Source: Deroplatys truncata (taxonomy: Eukaryota; Arthropoda; Insecta; Mantodea; Mantidae). From it: a stretch of 64,000 bases of DNA. The translations under genes and the position numbers were made by a program. Positions within the stretch are counted from its first letter, which is position 1. Each line of letters starts with the position of its first letter. The notes beneath the pieces were generated by a model. The model did not search any database. It was not told the origin of the DNA and was given only the letters and a program-made list of their open reading frames with translations. The stretch spans positions 44,762,067 to 44,826,066 of the forward strand of contig CM060983.1 in assembly GCA_030765065.1 (NCBI GenBank), written 5' to 3'. Shown piece after piece: positions 53,601 through 56,600 of this stretch.

Positions 53601-56600
53601 AAGAGACTAGCATACGCACAACTGACGCGCATTTACCCATTAATTAACCGAAAGACGGAACTAAGCACGGCCCTTAGCATCACACTGTACAAGAGCCTAA
53701 TCAGACCGATAATGACATACGCGGCACCGGTCTGGGGACACTGTGCCCCCTCGCACATACGCACGCTGCAGACGATACAAAACAAAATAATCAGAATGGC
53801 CTCAAGAGTACCAAAGAGCACACCCGCAGACATACTGCACGACGAACTCAAATTACACACAATAGAGGAATTTATTAAGAAACTCGCCTACGATCTATAC
53901 AGACGATCCAAAACCCACCATAACCCTCTGATACAAGGCCTAGGCCAGTACACTACAGAAGCAGACAAGCACAAACGACCCCTGTCTCTTTTTGACAGAT
54001 CTCTTCCCATCACCAAGCAAACTGGCCCCGACCCTGTCACACAGTACCTAATGCATCTTATCCCGCCATGAGGACTGAACGCCCCTATGACGACCACCGC
54101 GCTAATATGGAACACGAATAGGTAACTGAAACTCACATTCTATGTTTCCTTTCAGGACGAACCCACACCAACAGAGACCCGACACGTAAGTAAGCATGGT
54201 CACTTCTACTCTATCACTAAGCACGACACCTAACACAAAATTCCACCTGCATGAGCATGAATACCTCACTAACATACACCAGGCACCAGCACTGGGCCAC
54301 GAGCCAAGTGATGGCCCTGGATCCACCTCTGCCTGTCTACCCCCTGGTAGGCCGGCGTCTTTCGTAGAGTTACCCACTAACCCCAGGTTGCGCAAGCGGT
54401 ACCTGGCACCACTAGCACCACTCCCTCTCCCATCCATTAGCTGTAGTTAGTGCATGGTAGGGGAGGCGATGTAGATCCCTTTCGGATGATCGTCACCTGG
54501 TGTGGCGGCGGAGGGGCCACACCAAAAAAAAAATAAAAAAAAAAAAAAAATAAATAAAAAAAAAAAAAAAGCCAACGCATCAGACGCTGCGATACTTTCA
54601 CCGAGAAGACTTCGTCCGCGCCACTGAAGATGTCCACCGCAGTTGTGGACGAAACGTCTGGGAAATCTTTCTTCAGCAGACCACGGCATAACAGCCCGGA
54701 AAATCATATTAGTTATAATCTAATGTCTGTGTTATATTCAAATGACTTTCTCTAGCACTATCATTTATTTTTATGTAGCTTCTACTAACTATCCTTACAA
54801 AACCTTTTTACTTTCTCTACTATGTATAGTAACTAGGGGAAGTATTGCATTCCACCCAGAAATTCGATACCGAGATTTCACCGGAAATACATGTTTTGAG
54901 ATCCCCTGAATCCAAAAAAAGCATTTTTGGAAACATATCTGTGTGTGCGTGCGTGCGTGTGTGTGTGTGTGTGTGAACAGCATAACTCAGAAACGAACAG
55001 TCGGATGAACACCAAACTTGATATTTAGGTTCAGTATCTTCCGGAGATGCGACACAAAGGTTTTCAAGAAAATCCCCCACCCCAGATTACCCTTTACATG
55101 GAACATTTTTCGAAAATTTTAATTTTCTCAAAAATGGCTCTAACGATTTTGATTAAAATATCATATGTTTAAGATACTTTCATGACAAATAAAATGTATA
55201 TCTTGAATTTTCTGGGAATGTCTCCAAAAGTATTCTTCATTGTGAACGACTTTTGCATAACTGGTAAACCATAAGAGATAGACAAATATTTACTACACAA
55301 AAAATGTAGATCCCATTAAAATACACAATTTATGTCATATACATTTTTTTGGTGAGTGAACCATTTTCGAGATATTGCTTGTTATTCCCTTAAATTTTCC
55401 AATACTTATACTTTTTCTCCAATTCATTATTCATTTTTTTTTGTCCTGGTAATGCAAAGAGAATGGAATACTCCACATAGCAACCAGCTCTTAAAATATT
55501 TGACTAATGCTTAAAGCCTACCAATTCCCCTTGCATCTACAAGAAAATTAGCAATAAGATTAACATCTCGATTAACATGAAGCATATGGAGGTTAAGCGT
55601 TTGTAAAAATAGTTTGTACAAGAGTAGAGAAAGTCATGTGAGTGTAACACATCAGAATTTTTTTCTATCTATTACATGTTAATTGAGATAAACATTTTCA
55701 GAAATAGTTTCATTATACATTTCATTGTAGGCGCCAAGAGTGTATATGAGGCTGAAGAGTCAAGACAAATCTTTAATACGTTGTTCACTATATGCTGGCT
55801 TTGAAATTCCACTCTTTCCATGGCATCGTGAAAAACCACTAATGGTGACAGCACATAAAAAAATGACAAAGTATTAAAAAATTCAAACTAATCACAGTGG
55901 ATATCTCAGAAATTACTAACATCACCCAAAAGAAAAGGAAGAGATAAACTGTGTATTTTAAAGAGATCTACATTTTTTGTGTAATAACTTTTTGGCCATT
56001 CGCTTATGGTTTACCAGTGAAACAGAGGTATACAAAATTCATTCAGAATTAAGAGAACTTCACAGCCTATGTGCAGAAAATTCAAGATATGAGTATATAC
56101 AAATATCTTAAAGATAGAGTATTTTAATCAAAATTGTTAAGAGCCATTTTTGACAAAACAGAAACTAATGAAAAAGTTTCCAGGTAGTAAAGGCTAGTTT
56201 GGGGTGGGGTAGGATGGGGAGGGGTTCTTAAATATCTTTGTATTGCATCCTAGGATGACAATGAACTTAAATACTAAGCTGGGTATTTATGCAAGTTTTC
56301 ATTTTTAAGTCCCCACCTTCTCTCTGTCTCTGTCTCTCTCCCTCTCTCTCTCTCTCTCCCTCCCTCTCTCTCTCTCTCTCTCCCTGAGTGACCTTTTTCT
56401 AAAAATTTTTTTGGAATCAAGGAACTCAAAACATGTATTTCTGGTTAAATCTTTAATTCAAATTTTTTGGTTGAATGCACAAGTACTTATAATTTCCGAG
56501 CTAAGCTTTATAGATATGCTATTAGAAGTAATTTATAGTTAATTTATTTTTTGTAGTTTTAAAATTATAATTGTTCCTTCACACTAGCCGTGTGTAGGCT

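Larger units (their letters stand above)
50216..54568 (+). mobile_element. Jockey-clade non-LTR retrotransposon, 5' truncated, nested
   Basis: Starts inside ORF1 at agcttcgaag, directly after the Penelope sequence ctaacggcc, and ends in a mixed A/T-poor tail (about 54524-54568). The host sequence then resumes at gccaacgcatcagacgctgc. The duplicated target is only gcc or gcca. Base composition is richer in C and A than the surrounding introns, with strand skew. ORF2 is uninterrupted, so the insertion is fairly recent. Confidence 0.88.
49016..54716. mobile_element. Penelope-like composite insertion with inverted partial copy and nested Jockey
   Basis: The 12-bp duplication AATCTAATGTCT brackets this unit. 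It contains: a left arm (about 49050-49521) carrying the element's 3' end in inverted orientation; a plus-strand Pol fragment with a GIY-YIG nuclease (about 49521-50215); a Jockey element (50216-54568); and the remainder of the right 3' end (54569-54716). The arms match closely as reverse complements, for example ttttccgggctgttatgccg and gacgaaacgtctgggaaatc. Penelope elements are known for partial inverted or tandem copies at their ends. It lies in arrestin intron 2, antisense to the gene. Confidence 0.85.
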
